Of a stretch of DNA of 64,000 nucleotides, positions 29,376-39,355 are shown piece by piece. The notes below the pieces were generated by a model. That model worked only from the letters and a program-made list of their open reading frames with translations, was not told where the DNA came from and did no database searches. The stretch comes from an uncultured Muribaculaceae bacterium. GTDB taxonomy: Bacteria; Bacteroidota; Bacteroidia; Bacteroidales; Muribaculaceae. The DNA lies in contig CAJGDJ010000003.1 of NCBI GenBank assembly GCA_904502025.1, positions 18,183-82,182 on the forward strand, given 5' to 3'. Position numbers and translations under genes: made by a program. Each line of letters opens with the position of its first letter. Positions within the stretch are counted from its first letter, which is position 1.

Positions 29376-29393
29376 AACATTTAACAATAGAAT

Positions 29394-29427
29394 GAAGGCG
29401 GGAAGTTTCAATCAACTTCTCGCCTTC
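29394..29427. terminator. Hairpin between htpG and a convergent small gene
   Basis: GAAGGCGGGAAGTT (29394-29407) pairs with AACTTCTCGCCTTC (29414-29427) with a single G.U pair, loop TCAATC. It is placed to end both htpG and the minus-strand gene at 29468, though neither side has a long T-tract. Confidence 0.6.
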
Positions 29428-29467
29428 TGGCTATATAATAAAGGTTTGTATATTGGGGTATGGTTTA

Positions 29468-29704
29468 TCAAACTGCCAAATGTTCCTGATTATATTTATA
29501 TGAATCACGTTGCACGTATGATTTTATTACGGCATACAACATTATTTGAATTGGCGATAACGAATCTTCTACGTCAACACCCATTATCATCTCTCCAATA
29601 AAAGCTGAAGCTACAGCCACTCGTTCTTCTTCGGGAAGTGCATTAATCGTATTAATCACATGAGGAGTAATTACTATTGATTCTCTTCTTTCTGTCGCAG
29701 TCAT
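29468..29704 (-). CDS. Small conserved-looking protein of unknown function
   Basis: 78 residues from an ATG; acidic and mostly helical (VINTINALPEEERVAVASAF), with no signal peptide or membrane segment. The even codon-position composition and a downstream hairpin favour a real gene over the overlapping plus-strand frame. No family is recognised. Confidence 0.5.
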   Translation of the reverse strand: MTATERRESIVITPHVINTINALPEEERVAVASAFIGEMIMGVDVEDSLSPIQIMLYAVIKSYVQRDSYKYNQEHLAV

Positions 29705-29935
29705 AACGATAAAATTTTAGTGGTTAGTTTTATTTTCTATGCAAATATAAGCACACCATAGGGTAATAATATTGCACACATTTGCAAATATATATAAATT
29801 TAATTCTTTTTTCATAGTTAGAATTATTGAAATTAGAGTTTTTAGATTATATTTGAACTATAAAACTGCTATAAATCATTGCATAACAATTAATATTAAT
29901 TGAAATCTATTAATCAAACTAAAATTCATTGTATC

Positions 29936-30169
29936 ATGACCGATATTACTCATTTATTTAACTCCTTATTAGAACAATATCGAAGCATTGACATAGCTGA
30001 AGCTGAATTCAAAAAACTGCTTTTAGATGATGATGTTTTATTTGAAGAATATCGCGAATGGTGCCATGCAGTAGGTAGCAGCGAAAAAAGTGGATTTCTC
30101 GACTATTGTGATGAATATAAAATGTCGCAAGACTCAGTATGGGATTCACTAAAAGATTTTGATGAATAA
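29936..30169 (+). CDS. Small acidic protein of unknown function upstream of aguA
   Basis: 77 residues from the ATG at 29936; an in-frame TTG 12 codons earlier is an unlikely start. The protein is helical and strongly acidic (LLLDDDVLFEEYREWC, ending DSLKDFDE), soluble, with no motif I know. It lies 18 bases before aguA and is probably cotranscribed with the agmatine genes, so a role near polyamine metabolism is possible but unproven. Confidence 0.6.
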   Translation: MTDITHLFNSLLEQYRSIDIAEAEFKKLLLDDDVLFEEYREWCHAVGSSEKSGFLDYCDEYKMSQDSVWDSLKDFDE

Positions 30170-30187
30170 TATAACGAAACAATAAAT

Positions 30188-31207
30188 ATGTTACGATTAC
30201 CTGCCGAATGGGAGTCTTTTGGGGCAATATTACTTTCATGGCCCCATAAAAATAGCGATTGGGATTACATGCTTGAAGAGGTAACACAATGCTATATCAA
30301 CATCGTTGAAGCGATTACTCAAGAGACTAACGTAATTATCGTTGCTCCCGATATTGAAATCCCTAAGATGCACTTAAACCACATTAACAAATCGCTCATC
30401 ACATATTACGAGATTCCAACAAACGACACATGGGCTCGCGATTTTGGAGTAATCACGACATGCGATAAAGAGGGTAATTTCATTCTCAATGACTTCCAAT
30501 TTAATGGTTGGGGATTAAAATTCGCATCAAACAAAGACAACCTCATCACTCGAACCATGATAGAAAAAAAGGCTATCAAAGGCACATATAATAATTGTAT
30601 GGGATTTGCTCTTGAGGGTGGTTCGATTGAAAGCGACGGGAATGGTTTGTTGCTCACTACGTCGGAATGTTTATTATCCCCTAATCGAAATGGAGATTTA
30701 TCAAAGGAAGAGATTGAGCAAGTTCTATCATCAACGTTTGGAGTTAAAAAGATTCTTTGGCTCGACTATGGATTTTTGGAAGGAGATGATACCGATAGCC
30801 ACATCGACACACTCGCTCGCATTGCCCCTAACGATACCATTGTATATGTTGGCACAAATGACGAAGCCGACGTTCACTATGAGGCTTTGCAATCGATGAA
30901 ACATCAATTGATGCAATTTACCACACAAGATGGCAATCCTTTTAATCTCATTGAACTACCTCTCCCCGATGCCATTTATGATGAAGATGGTTATAGGCTT
31001 CCTGCCACTTATGCCAATTTTCTCATAATGAATAAATCGGTAATTATGCCTATTTATAATCAGCCACAAAAAGATTTATTGGCTACTCAAATAATGCAAA
31101 TCGCATTCCCTAATCACAAAATAATAACAGTTGATTGTAACGCCTTGATAAAGCAACATGGCTCACTACACTGCGTTACAATGCAACTCCCTAAAGAAAT
31201 ATTATAA
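30188..31207 (+). CDS. aguA: Agmatine deiminase
   Basis: 339 residues of the peptidyl-arginine-deiminase-like family. Conserved pieces are NDTWARDFG, ALEGGSIESDG, LEGDDTDSHIDTLARI and GSLHCVTMQ with the nucleophile C329. It turns agmatine into N-carbamoylputrescine and ammonia. aguB follows after 3 bases, which fixes the specificity as agmatine rather than protein arginine. Confidence 0.93.
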   Translation: MLRLPAEWESFGAILLSWPHKNSDWDYMLEEVTQCYINIVEAITQETNVIIVAPDIEIPKMHLNHINKSLITYYEIPTNDTWARDFGVITTCDKEGNFILNDFQFNGWGLKFASNKDNLITRTMIEKKAIKGTYNNCMGFALEGGSIESDGNGLLLTTSECLLSPNRNGDLSKEEIEQVLSSTFGVKKILWLDYGFLEGDDTDSHIDTLARIAPNDTIVYVGTNDEADVHYEALQSMKHQLMQFTTQDGNPFNLIELPLPDAIYDEDGYRLPATYANFLIMNKSVIMPIYNQPQKDLLATQIMQIAFPNHKIITVDCNALIKQHGSLHCVTMQLPKEIL

Positions 31208-31210
31208 ACT

Positions 31211-32101
31211 ATGTCAAATAAGTTATTACGCACCGGCATTATTCAACAACACAACACTGCCGACATTGCCGACAATCGCAATCGTTTAGCTCAAAAAATG
31301 CGTGAGTTAGCCTCTCAAGGAGCCAAACTAATTATAAACCAAGAGCTACATGATTCATTATACTTTTGCCAAGTAGAATCAACCGACAATTGCAACCTTG
31401 CCGTTGCAATCCCATCGGAAACAACCAATTTTTATTCATCACTCGCTAAAGAGCTTGGCGTTGTAATCGTAACATCACTTTTTGAACGCCGTGCCCCCGG
31501 ACTATACCACAACACAGCCGTTGTTTTTGAAAAAGACGGCTCTATCGCCGGCAAATATCGCAAAATGCACATACCCGACGACCCTGCATATTATGAAAAA
31601 TTCTATTTCACTCCGGGCGATTTAGGATTTGAGCCAATCGAAACCTCGGTAGGTAGGCTTGGGGTATTGGTGTGTTGGGACCAATGGTATCCCGAAGCGG
31701 CACGACTAATGGCTTTGCGTGGAGCTGAAGTTTTAATATACCCCACTGCTATTGGTTGGGAAAGTAGCGACACCCCTGAAGAACAAGCACGTCAACGTGA
31801 AGCATGGATTACAATTCAACGTGCCCATGCCGTTGCAAATGGGCTTCCTGTTATATCAGTAAACCGTGTGGGACATGAACCAGACCCATCGGGCAACACC
31901 AATGGCATTCAATTTTGGGGAAGCAGTTTTGTTGCCGGACCACAAGGCGAATTTTTATACAACGCCCCTACTGATACTGAAACAACCGCTATTATCGATG
32001 TCGACATGGAACGTTCTGAAAATGTGCGTCGATGGTGGCCATTCCTACGCGACCGTCGCATTGACGCATACGACAAACTAACCTCTCGATTTATTGATTA
32101 A
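31211..32101 (+). CDS. aguB: N-carbamoylputrescine amidase
   Basis: 296 residues of the nitrilase superfamily with the catalytic triad E45 (NQELHDS), K118 (KYRKMHIPDD) and C155 (VCWDQWYPEAAR). It hydrolyses N-carbamoylputrescine to putrescine, CO2 and ammonia, completing the route begun by AguA. The C-terminal segment ENVRRWWPFLRDRRIDAY is typical of AguB. Its last 4 bases overlap the end of the convergent gene at 32098. Confidence 0.94.
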   Translation: MSNKLLRTGIIQQHNTADIADNRNRLAQKMRELASQGAKLIINQELHDSLYFCQVESTDNCNLAVAIPSETTNFYSSLAKELGVVIVTSLFERRAPGLYHNTAVVFEKDGSIAGKYRKMHIPDDPAYYEKFYFTPGDLGFEPIETSVGRLGVLVCWDQWYPEAARLMALRGAEVLIYPTAIGWESSDTPEEQARQREAWITIQRAHAVANGLPVISVNRVGHEPDPSGNTNGIQFWGSSFVAGPQGEFLYNAPTDTETTAIIDVDMERSENVRRWWPFLRDRRIDAYDKLTSRFID

Positions 32102-32820
32102 GGAACTATTACCTTATAGGCTTTACCTCCTATATTTAGCAAATAAAATCCTGATGAAATATTAATGCGATTTACCCCTGTGTGAATCGCATTTGTTTTT
32201 ATGAGAGTTCCACTCAACGAATAAACCTCAACACTTGAATCTTTCTCACTATCAATAATTATCCCTTGATGGTTAGTTGTAATATTAAACGACTCCCATG
32301 CAATAGATTCCACACCGGTGCCATTTTTTGAATATAATTCCAATTCATCTATATCTATTGCCTCTATTTCATTATATGCTTTTGACAATGACAATCTTAT
32401 TTTTACCTGTTTAACATTATCTAATATACCAATTGTAGCATAATCTCCCACTGTCATTGTTGAAGCATTAACTTCAGGCTTTTCATTTTCAAATGAATAT
32501 ACCACATTATCACTATTGTCAACCAATTCTATTTTTATCGAATGCGTTGATTTTGTTGATACATAATAACGCACCGACATTTCAAGATCACAACCGGCTA
32601 CATTAATCAACTCTGATTCTATATAGGTGGCTTTTGGCAATTGTGTCAACGTATATTGATTGTTTTTAAGCCCATTTTGCGTCATGGTTTCGCCCGATGG
32701 CATATATATCCATTGGTGAGTTACCGAACTTGATTTGCGAAGAATCGATATGCGTGTATTTGCGGCATTTAATTGCGACAAACACATCAAAGACATTAAA
32801 ATAAATAATACACGTTTCAT
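32098..32820 (-). CDS. Secreted protein with T9SS type A-like C-terminal domain
   Basis: 240 residues: signal peptide ending near LNAA, a beta-rich middle of unknown family (about 22-165), and a C-terminal module of about 75 residues with VEVYSLSGTLIKT...GVNRINISSGFYLLNIGGKAYKVIVP, the pattern of T9SS type A sorting domains. It is likely exported and anchored at the cell surface. Its ATG overlaps the TGA of the upstream membrane protein (ATGA), and its stop overlaps aguB tail-to-tail. Confidence 0.7.
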   Translation of the reverse strand: MKRVLFILMSLMCLSQLNAANTRISILRKSSSVTHQWIYMPSGETMTQNGLKNNQYTLTQLPKATYIESELINVAGCDLEMSVRYYVSTKSTHSIKIELVDNSDNVVYSFENEKPEVNASTMTVGDYATIGILDNVKQVKIRLSLSKAYNEIEAIDIDELELYSKNGTGVESIAWESFNITTNHQGIIIDSEKDSSVEVYSLSGTLIKTNAIHTGVNRINISSGFYLLNIGGKAYKVIVP

Positions 32821-33074
32821 TTTTTATTTGTTTTAATATTATTCCACCATTTTTTTATTCGTTTCACTCCCTCCACTCCTAACACAGCAATACCTGCGTA
32901 TTGAAATGTTTTAGCCAAACCAAAAAACACAAACCAAAATATCCCTTTAGCAGTTGCACTAATTGGCAATAACATTTGAGCAAACGAAATAATATAGCAT
33001 ATTACACAGATTATAATTAAAATTACACCTGTGCGAAAAGACAATTTTGAAAGCCACAACTTTATCTTATTCAT
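32817..33074 (-). CDS. Small membrane protein with two transmembrane helices
   Basis: 85 residues: two hydrophobic helices (about 15-37 and 43-67) in a Lys-rich frame, N- and C-termini positive. The pattern resembles the short proteins annotated as transporter suffix domain, a weak match. Translation is coupled to the downstream T9SS-tailed protein by a 4-base overlap. Function unknown. Confidence 0.6.
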   Translation of the reverse strand: MNKIKLWLSKLSFRTGVILIIICVICYIISFAQMLLPISATAKGIFWFVFFGLAKTFQYAGIAVLGVEGVKRIKKWWNNIKTNKK

Positions 33075-33312
33075 TTGCTATTTTATGCTGAGAAAATTTA
33101 GATTAGTCTCTTTGCGAAATTACAACATTTTTTTCAACAACCGAAACAAATCTAATAAAACATAATAAAATACTTTTTATCTCATTTCTCACTCCGTCAT
33201 AAATATGATACATTAGTATAACGACTACGTGTGAGTGATTAATGGGAATTAAGATACATTCTTCGAAATAAATGGCAAATAATATCGTTTAACTAATATT
33301 GAAGTTTTATCA

Positions 33313-33344
33313 CTTGCTTATCGTTTGTGATTTTATTAAATTTG
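33313..33344 (+). promoter_or_regulatory. Likely promoter of the T9SS type B protein gene
   Basis: CTTG (33313-33316), 20 bases, TAAATTTG (33337-33344), close to the consensus. The ATG is 18 bases downstream. The rest of the 288-base divergent spacer holds nothing further that I can support. Confidence 0.5.
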
Positions 33345-33362
33345 CGAATAAATTAATTTCAC

Positions 33363-34679
33363 ATGATTAGAATTATCGTTACTATATCTTCGCTTATTAC
33401 TATTTTTGCCCTTAACGCTACTATCTCATTTACCGGCACTACTTACAAAGTTATCACAGAAACTCCCGAATCGGCGACCGGACTAAATGATATTTATATC
33501 CTAAATAGTCTTAACGGAGTCAAAATGACATATTCCGCTACCACTACAAACCCTGTAACTTGGTATAAATATAGTAATCTCGGTGGTGGATATGCCGAAG
33601 AGATTGCCGGAGTGACACAAAATGGGAAATCATATACTCTAAATATCACAGGCAAAGGAGATATGGGGTATATTATTGAAGAAGGCACTAATAGATATTA
33701 TTGCTGGGTTGTAGATTATTCGGCTCATCAATTACATTTATCTTCATTGGGTTTCTGGCCCGAACAAGATTGCGATATGACTGAACTGCTATTTAACGGA
33801 AATGCCAATCGCATTATTTATTATACAATAAACGGACAAGCCAAAGAATTAGACCGCGATATAAAATTAAATTATTATTCGTTGTCTTACAACGAGGAAT
33901 CCGAGTCATACGAACAAACATTAGTAGAAGAATCATTCCCATACTTAAACTCAACATTTCGCACAACTTCTCCCCTCTGCAACACTGAATTTACATTACA
34001 TGGCGATAAATACCTAAGACAATGGGGTATGGAAAAATCCATTGCAAGCGACTATTACAATACTCCTACGGTCGAAGCAAAAACATCAGCGACTCAAACT
34101 GCAAGAGAAGTTGAGAATGAACAAAAAGAGGAAACAACCCTTGGTGGCTCGGCTCCTTGTGAAATTGAATTTAAGGCAATATGCAGCGATGCAGTTGTAT
34201 ATAAAGAATGGCAGATGGCAACAGACGAAGGGTTTGAAAACATAACAATGCGAATTAATGACCCCATAACCACATATACATTTGACGAACATGGCACAAC
34301 ATACGTGAGATTCATGGCGAGCAATGCAAGTGGTTCGTGCGATTACGTTAGCGATACATACACAGTGTTTGTGGGAGAATCACGTCTTGAATGTCCTAAC
34401 GTCTTTTCGCCAAACGCATCGGAAGGTGTTAACGATGAGTGGAAAGTTAGTTATAAATCAATCACATCATTTGAATGCCACATATTCAACCGTTGGGGTG
34501 TAAAGGTCGCACAACTTAATGATCCATCACAAGGTTGGGACGGCAAATATAATGGCAAATTCGTTTCGGCAGGAGTTTATTATTACGTAATAAACGCACA
34601 AGGAGCTGATGGCAAAGCTTATAAACTAAGTGGAGACATTAATATCATAAACTACACAAATGCCTCAAACTCAAAATAA
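33363..34679 (+). CDS. Secreted protein with T9SS type B (gliding-type) C-terminal domain
   Basis: 438 residues; signal peptide to about 20. The first 300 residues are beta-rich, partly Ig/PKD-like (TYTFDEHGTTYVRFMASNAS), with a low-complexity stretch at about 235-265. The last 90 residues match the gliding-motility C-terminal domain: CPNVFSPNASEGVNDEW, FNRWGVKVAQ, GWDGKYNGKFVSAGVYYYVI. Such proteins are exported by T9SS. It lies 18 bases before a lytic transglycosylase gene, so the two may be cotranscribed. Confidence 0.82.
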   Translation: MIRIIVTISSLITIFALNATISFTGTTYKVITETPESATGLNDIYILNSLNGVKMTYSATTTNPVTWYKYSNLGGGYAEEIAGVTQNGKSYTLNITGKGDMGYIIEEGTNRYYCWVVDYSAHQLHLSSLGFWPEQDCDMTELLFNGNANRIIYYTINGQAKELDRDIKLNYYSLSYNEESESYEQTLVEESFPYLNSTFRTTSPLCNTEFTLHGDKYLRQWGMEKSIASDYYNTPTVEAKTSATQTAREVENEQKEETTLGGSAPCEIEFKAICSDAVVYKEWQMATDEGFENITMRINDPITTYTFDEHGTTYVRFMASNASGSCDYVSDTYTVFVGESRLECPNVFSPNASEGVNDEWKVSYKSITSFECHIFNRWGVKVAQLNDPSQGWDGKYNGKFVSAGVYYYVINAQGADGKAYKLSGDINIINYTNASNSK

Positions 34680-34697
34680 ACATAGTATAAAACATCA

Positions 34698-35624
34698 ATG
34701 AAAAATATATATATTTCAATAATATTAATTTTCGCAACTCTTTCATGTTTTGCACAAGACACTCCTAAATTCTCAAAAGTAGTTAATCCTATAATTCCCA
34801 AATCCATAACATTTGCCGGACAAAAAATAGATTTTGACCGTATAGATATGTATGAGCGACTTGATCGAGAGTTAACATCTCTTTCTTATACTCATGGCAA
34901 CACGTTATTGGTTATCAAACGAGCTAATCGACTTTTCCCATTATTAGCTCCAATATTAAAAGAAAACGGTCTTCCTTTAGATTTCTTATACCTTGCTTGT
35001 ACTGAAAGCATGCTTGACGCAAGAGCTTATTCTCCCGCTAAAGCCGCCGGAATATGGCAATTTATTCCTGCCACCGGCAAATTATACGGGCTTGAGATTA
35101 ATGACTATGTCGATGAACGATTAAATCTTGAAAAAGCTACCGTTGCCGCATGCAAATACTTAAAAGAATCATACGAAAAATATGGTAACTGGGAGTCGGT
35201 TGCATGTGCATATAACGCAGGTAATGGCAGGATCACATCGGAGCTTGCTAAGCAACAAGTATCATCGGCTTTTGATTTACATCTCAATTCAGAGACTTCT
35301 CGATATATGTTTCGCATTCTTGCATATAAACTTATAATCGAGAATCCTCAAAAATATGGATTTTATATCACAGAAAGCCAACTCTATTATCCTGTTGAAT
35401 GCGATGTTGTTGAAATAAATACGCCTATTGAAGATTGGCCTACATGGGCTAAAGAGCATGGCATCACATTCGCCCAACTTCGCGAGCAAAATCCATGGAT
35501 TCAAGCAAAACATTTTATTAATAAATCGGGCAAAACATATAAAATAAAAATTCCTCAAAAAGAGTCACTATATCGCTCTTCTCAAAAAAAATCGGTATAT
35601 AATCCAAATTGGTTAAACAAATAA
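34698..35624 (+). CDS. Lytic transglycosylase, MltD-like
   Basis: 308 residues: signal peptide to about 20, then an SLT family domain at about 90-210. LACTESMLDARAYSPAKAAG contains the catalytic Glu, GIWQFIPATGKLYG and CAYNAGNG are the other family motifs. The C-terminal 70 residues (WAKEHGITFAQLREQNPWI) look like a single LysM-type wall-binding module. It cleaves glycan strands to give 1,6-anhydroMurNAc ends. uvrA begins 17 bases downstream. Confidence 0.88.
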   Translation: MKNIYISIILIFATLSCFAQDTPKFSKVVNPIIPKSITFAGQKIDFDRIDMYERLDRELTSLSYTHGNTLLVIKRANRLFPLLAPILKENGLPLDFLYLACTESMLDARAYSPAKAAGIWQFIPATGKLYGLEINDYVDERLNLEKATVAACKYLKESYEKYGNWESVACAYNAGNGRITSELAKQQVSSAFDLHLNSETSRYMFRILAYKLIIENPQKYGFYITESQLYYPVECDVVEINTPIEDWPTWAKEHGITFAQLREQNPWIQAKHFINKSGKTYKIKIPQKESLYRSSQKKSVYNPNWLNK

Positions 35625-35641
35625 TACAGTTGAAAAACGCC

Positions 35642-38485
35642 ATGTCAGTTGATAAGAAAACAGATGATGAATTTGTTGATAGTCTTACGGTTGTTGGGGC
35701 TCGTGTTCACAATTTGAAGAACATAGATGTTTCTATTCCCCACAATAAATTAACGGTAATTACCGGATTAAGTGGTAGTGGCAAATCATCATTGGCATTT
35801 GACACAATATATGCCGAAGGACAACGCAGATATATCGAAACATTTTCAAGTTATGCTCGTAATATGCTCGGTTCTCTCGAACGCCCCGATGTTGATTATA
35901 TTTCGGGCTTAAGTCCGGTTATCGCTATTGAGCAAAAAACAGTAAATAAGAACCCTCGAAGCACAATCGGAACTACAACCGAAATTTATGACTTCCTCAG
36001 ATTATTATATGCTCGTGTAGGAGTAGCACGAAGCTATATTTCGGGGGAACCAATGATTAAATACACCGAAGAAAAAATATACGATTTAATACTTGATAAA
36101 TTTGACGGTCGAAAAATTTATATTCTTGCTCCAATTGTCAAAAACAGGAAAGGCCATTATAAAGAATTATTTGAACAGTTACGAAAAAAAGGTTACCTAA
36201 CTGTTCGTATTGACAATGTTATTCAAGAGATAACTTTGGGAATGAAAGTTGATCGTTATAAAAATCACTCTATTGAATTGGTAATCGACCGACTTCGTGC
36301 ATCAAACAAAGATGAAGCCCGACTAAAAAAAACAATATCCACTGCCTTAAAACAAGGTGGGAAACAATTAATGGTATATGATGTAGAAGACGATAAAATC
36401 TTTCATTATAGCCAAATGTTAATGGACCATATCAGTGGTATCTCTTATAAAGAACCTGCTCCACATAACTTCTCGTTTAATTCTCCACAAGGAGCATGTC
36501 CATGTTGCAAAGGGTTGGGCAATGTAAATTTAATCGACCAGAATAAAATAATTCCCGATGATAGTATATCAATATATGATGGGGGAATTATTCCATTAGG
36601 AAAATACAAAAACTCTATGATATTTTGGCAAATCGATGCAATATGCCAAAAATATGGTCATACGATAAAAACTCCTATTAAAGAACTCGGAGAAGAAGCC
36701 ATTAACGATATTCTTAATGGCACAACTGAACGATTGATAATAAAAAATGAAACTTTAAGTTTGTCAAACTACACACAAACGTATGAAGGTTTAATAAAAT
36801 ACATTGAGCTACAACAAACTGAAGATGCCGGAGCTGCCGCACAAAAATGGAGTGGACAATTCTTTTCAAAATCAGTGTGTCCCGAATGTAATGGCAAACG
36901 ATTAAATCGTGAAGCTCTTCATTTCTTTATTGGAGATAAAAATATCGCCGATTTAGCTCAACTCGATATTTCTGATTTATTGAAATGGGTTGAAAATGCC
37001 AACCTCTATCTAACAGAGCAACAATCAATAATTGCGACAGAAATACTTAAAGAAATAGGCACTCGACTTCGTTTTCTCGTTGACGTAGGTCTTGAATATT
37101 TATCACTCAACCGAAACTCGGCTACACTTTCCGGAGGAGAAAGCCAACGCATACGATTAGCAACTCAATTAGGATCTGAATTAGTAAATGTATTATATAT
37201 TCTTGACGAGCCAAGCATTGGACTACATCAACGCGACAATCGACGACTAATTAATTCTCTAAAACGGCTACGCGATGCTTCTAACTCAATTATTGTTGTA
37301 GAACATGACAAAGATATGATGCTTGAAGCCGACTATATTATTGACATCGGACCGAAAGCAGGGCGAAAAGGTGGCGAGGTTGTATTTCAAGGAGAGCCAA
37401 AAGAGATGTTAAAGCAATCCACGTTAACATCACAATTTCTTACCGGAGCTCTCAAAATTGAAGTTCCCACAACAAGGCGTAATGGGAATGGCAAAACAAT
37501 CAAACTTATCGGGTGTACCGGTAACAACCTTAAAGATGTTACATTCACTCTACCTCTTGGCACATTTACTTGTGTCGCCGGTGTATCGGGCAGTGGCAAA
37601 TCAAGTCTAATTAATGCGACACTACAACCCATTTTAAGCCAAAAATTTTATAGGTCAAACCAACAGCCTCTACCATATCAAGAGATTATCGGTATTGAAC
37701 ATATCGACAAAGTTGTAACAGTTGATCAATCACCTCTTGGCAAATCGCCACGCTCAAATCCGGCTACATATACAGGTGTTTTTTCTGACATTCGTTCTTT
37801 ATTTGTAAATCTACCCGAAGCTAAAATAAGAGGCTATAAACCAGGGAGATTCTCATTCAATGTTTCGGGAGGTCGATGCGAAATGTGCAACGGCAATGGC
37901 TATCGCACTATTGAAATGAATTTCTTACCCGATGTGCTTGTTCCTTGCGAAGTGTGTGGTGGTCGCAGATACAATCGCGAAACGCTTGAAGTGAGATTCA
38001 AAGGAAAATCAATCGCCGATGTTCTCGACATGACAATCAATCAAGCGGTAGAATTTTTCAGTGGTATACCTGCAATCCTAAACAAAATAAAAGTATTACA
38101 AGACATCGGATTAGGTTATATTAAACTCGGGCAACCATCTTCCACTCTATCCGGAGGCGAAAATCAACGGGTAAAACTCGCAACCGAATTATCAAAACGC
38201 GATACCGGGAAAACCCTGTTTATTCTTGATGAGCCTACGACAGGTCTTCATTTTGAAGATATAAAAACATTATTAGGTGTATTAAATCGTCTTGTCGATA
38301 AAGGCAACACAGTTTTGGTTATTGAACATAATCTTGACGTACTGAAGTGTGCCGATTATATTATTGACATGGGACCCAATGGAGGAAAAGACGGAGGACA
38401 AATAATAGCATGTGGCACACCCGAAGAAATAGCAAATTCAAATTCCCCTACATCAAAATACATTGCTGAAGAGTTACCATTATAA
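35642..38485 (+). CDS. uvrA: Excinuclease ABC subunit A
   Basis: 947 residues from the ATG at 35642; an in-frame TTG 11 codons earlier overlaps the preceding gene and is less likely. Two ABC ATPase halves: Walker A GLSGSGKSS (42-50) and GVSGSGKSS (about 647), signatures LSGGESQRIRLA and LSGGENQRVKLA, and zinc cysteines in CPCCKGLG/CPECNGKRL and CEMCNGNG/CEVCGGRRY. It finds DNA damage and loads UvrB in nucleotide excision repair. It follows the lytic transglycosylase by 17 bases. Confidence 0.95.
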   Translation: MSVDKKTDDEFVDSLTVVGARVHNLKNIDVSIPHNKLTVITGLSGSGKSSLAFDTIYAEGQRRYIETFSSYARNMLGSLERPDVDYISGLSPVIAIEQKTVNKNPRSTIGTTTEIYDFLRLLYARVGVARSYISGEPMIKYTEEKIYDLILDKFDGRKIYILAPIVKNRKGHYKELFEQLRKKGYLTVRIDNVIQEITLGMKVDRYKNHSIELVIDRLRASNKDEARLKKTISTALKQGGKQLMVYDVEDDKIFHYSQMLMDHISGISYKEPAPHNFSFNSPQGACPCCKGLGNVNLIDQNKIIPDDSISIYDGGIIPLGKYKNSMIFWQIDAICQKYGHTIKTPIKELGEEAINDILNGTTERLIIKNETLSLSNYTQTYEGLIKYIELQQTEDAGAAAQKWSGQFFSKSVCPECNGKRLNREALHFFIGDKNIADLAQLDISDLLKWVENANLYLTEQQSIIATEILKEIGTRLRFLVDVGLEYLSLNRNSATLSGGESQRIRLATQLGSELVNVLYILDEPSIGLHQRDNRRLINSLKRLRDASNSIIVVEHDKDMMLEADYIIDIGPKAGRKGGEVVFQGEPKEMLKQSTLTSQFLTGALKIEVPTTRRNGNGKTIKLIGCTGNNLKDVTFTLPLGTFTCVAGVSGSGKSSLINATLQPILSQKFYRSNQQPLPYQEIIGIEHIDKVVTVDQSPLGKSPRSNPATYTGVFSDIRSLFVNLPEAKIRGYKPGRFSFNVSGGRCEMCNGNGYRTIEMNFLPDVLVPCEVCGGRRYNRETLEVRFKGKSIADVLDMTINQAVEFFSGIPAILNKIKVLQDIGLGYIKLGQPSSTLSGGENQRVKLATELSKRDTGKTLFILDEPTTGLHFEDIKTLLGVLNRLVDKGNTVLVIEHNLDVLKCADYIIDMGPNGGKDGGQIIACGTPEEIANSNSPTSKYIAEELPL

Positions 38486-38512
38486 AATCTCCTATTTGGA
38501 TCAATCGTTACC

Positions 38513-39190
38513 CTATTTTTTCAGCTCAAGCATCGCCAACTTGTGGTTTTGAGCTGCTGCTTTTTCTAACCACTCCAATGATAATCGTTGATAATCTTTA
38601 GTATTTCTACATTTTTTATAAAACATTCCCAATGAATATTGAGCATGTACAAAACCTTGGTTTGCTGATTTTTTCAGCCACAACTCAGCTTTTGTAATAT
38701 CTTTATCAACACCCTCACCTCGATTATAACATTCGCCTAAAAACCATTGAGCTAAAGCATAATTTTGTTGTGCCGATTTTTCACACCATTGAAAAGCCCT
38801 TCGAGGGTCTTTTCGCGTACCTCTACCTTCCTTAAAACATCGAGCAAGCATAAATTGCGATTCGGGGCAACCTTTTTTTGCTGCATCTCTGAAATACTTA
38901 AAAGCCACCTCATCATTTCGCGTTACTCCTTTTCCACTAAAATAAAAATAGCCCATTTGCGTCAACGCATTTTTGTGACCTTGACTTGCCGCTCGTTCAC
39001 ACCAATTGAGAGCTTTTATATAATTACTTTTAACTCCTAATCCATCTATATAGCAATGACACATTAGATACTGCGATTGAGCATCTCCTGCATTAGCCTT
39101 TTTCTCAAGTTCTTGAGAATATGACACTGCTGCATACCCAGTAATAGAGAGGCACAAACTCAAAAATAATATATATACTATTCGTTTCAA
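38513..39190 (-). CDS. Secreted Sel1-repeat protein
   Basis: 225 residues: signal peptide (ending near GYAAV), then five Sel1-like repeats of about 36 residues, each with the A..G...A pattern, for example AQWFLGECYNRGEGVDKD and SQFMLARCFKEGRGTRKD. These are helical protein-interaction scaffolds in the periplasm. The only start that gives the full signal peptide is a TTG at 39190; no ATG is available nearby. Function unknown. Confidence 0.75.
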   Translation of the reverse strand: MKRIVYILFLSLCLSITGYAAVSYSQELEKKANAGDAQSQYLMCHCYIDGLGVKSNYIKALNWCERAASQGHKNALTQMGYFYFSGKGVTRNDEVAFKYFRDAAKKGCPESQFMLARCFKEGRGTRKDPRRAFQWCEKSAQQNYALAQWFLGECYNRGEGVDKDITKAELWLKKSANQGFVHAQYSLGMFYKKCRNTKDYQRLSLEWLEKAAAQNHKLAMLELKK

Positions 39191-39318
39191 TAATCAAAAA
39201 TTTAGTATCTATAATACGCACAAACGATATTGATTATTATACTATATTATATCTTTTAGAATAAATTTACATTTTTGAAATTTATCTCAATTATGCTATT
39301 TCTTGTGGGTTATTTTTG

Positions 39319-39326
39319 TAACTTTG
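39319..39326 (+). promoter_or_regulatory. -7 box before the lipoprotein-polyprenyl synthase-tatD unit
   Basis: TAACTTTG, 29 bases before the ATG at 39356; no TTTG at the usual upstream distance. Confidence 0.5.
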
Positions 39327-39355
39327 TAAATTAGAAAGCATCTGTAAAAAATCTT

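Noticed and set aside
29392..29601. Plus-strand 69-residue frame after htpG
   Set aside because: It covers the htpG hairpin and overlaps the minus-strand gene at 29468, which has the more protein-like composition.
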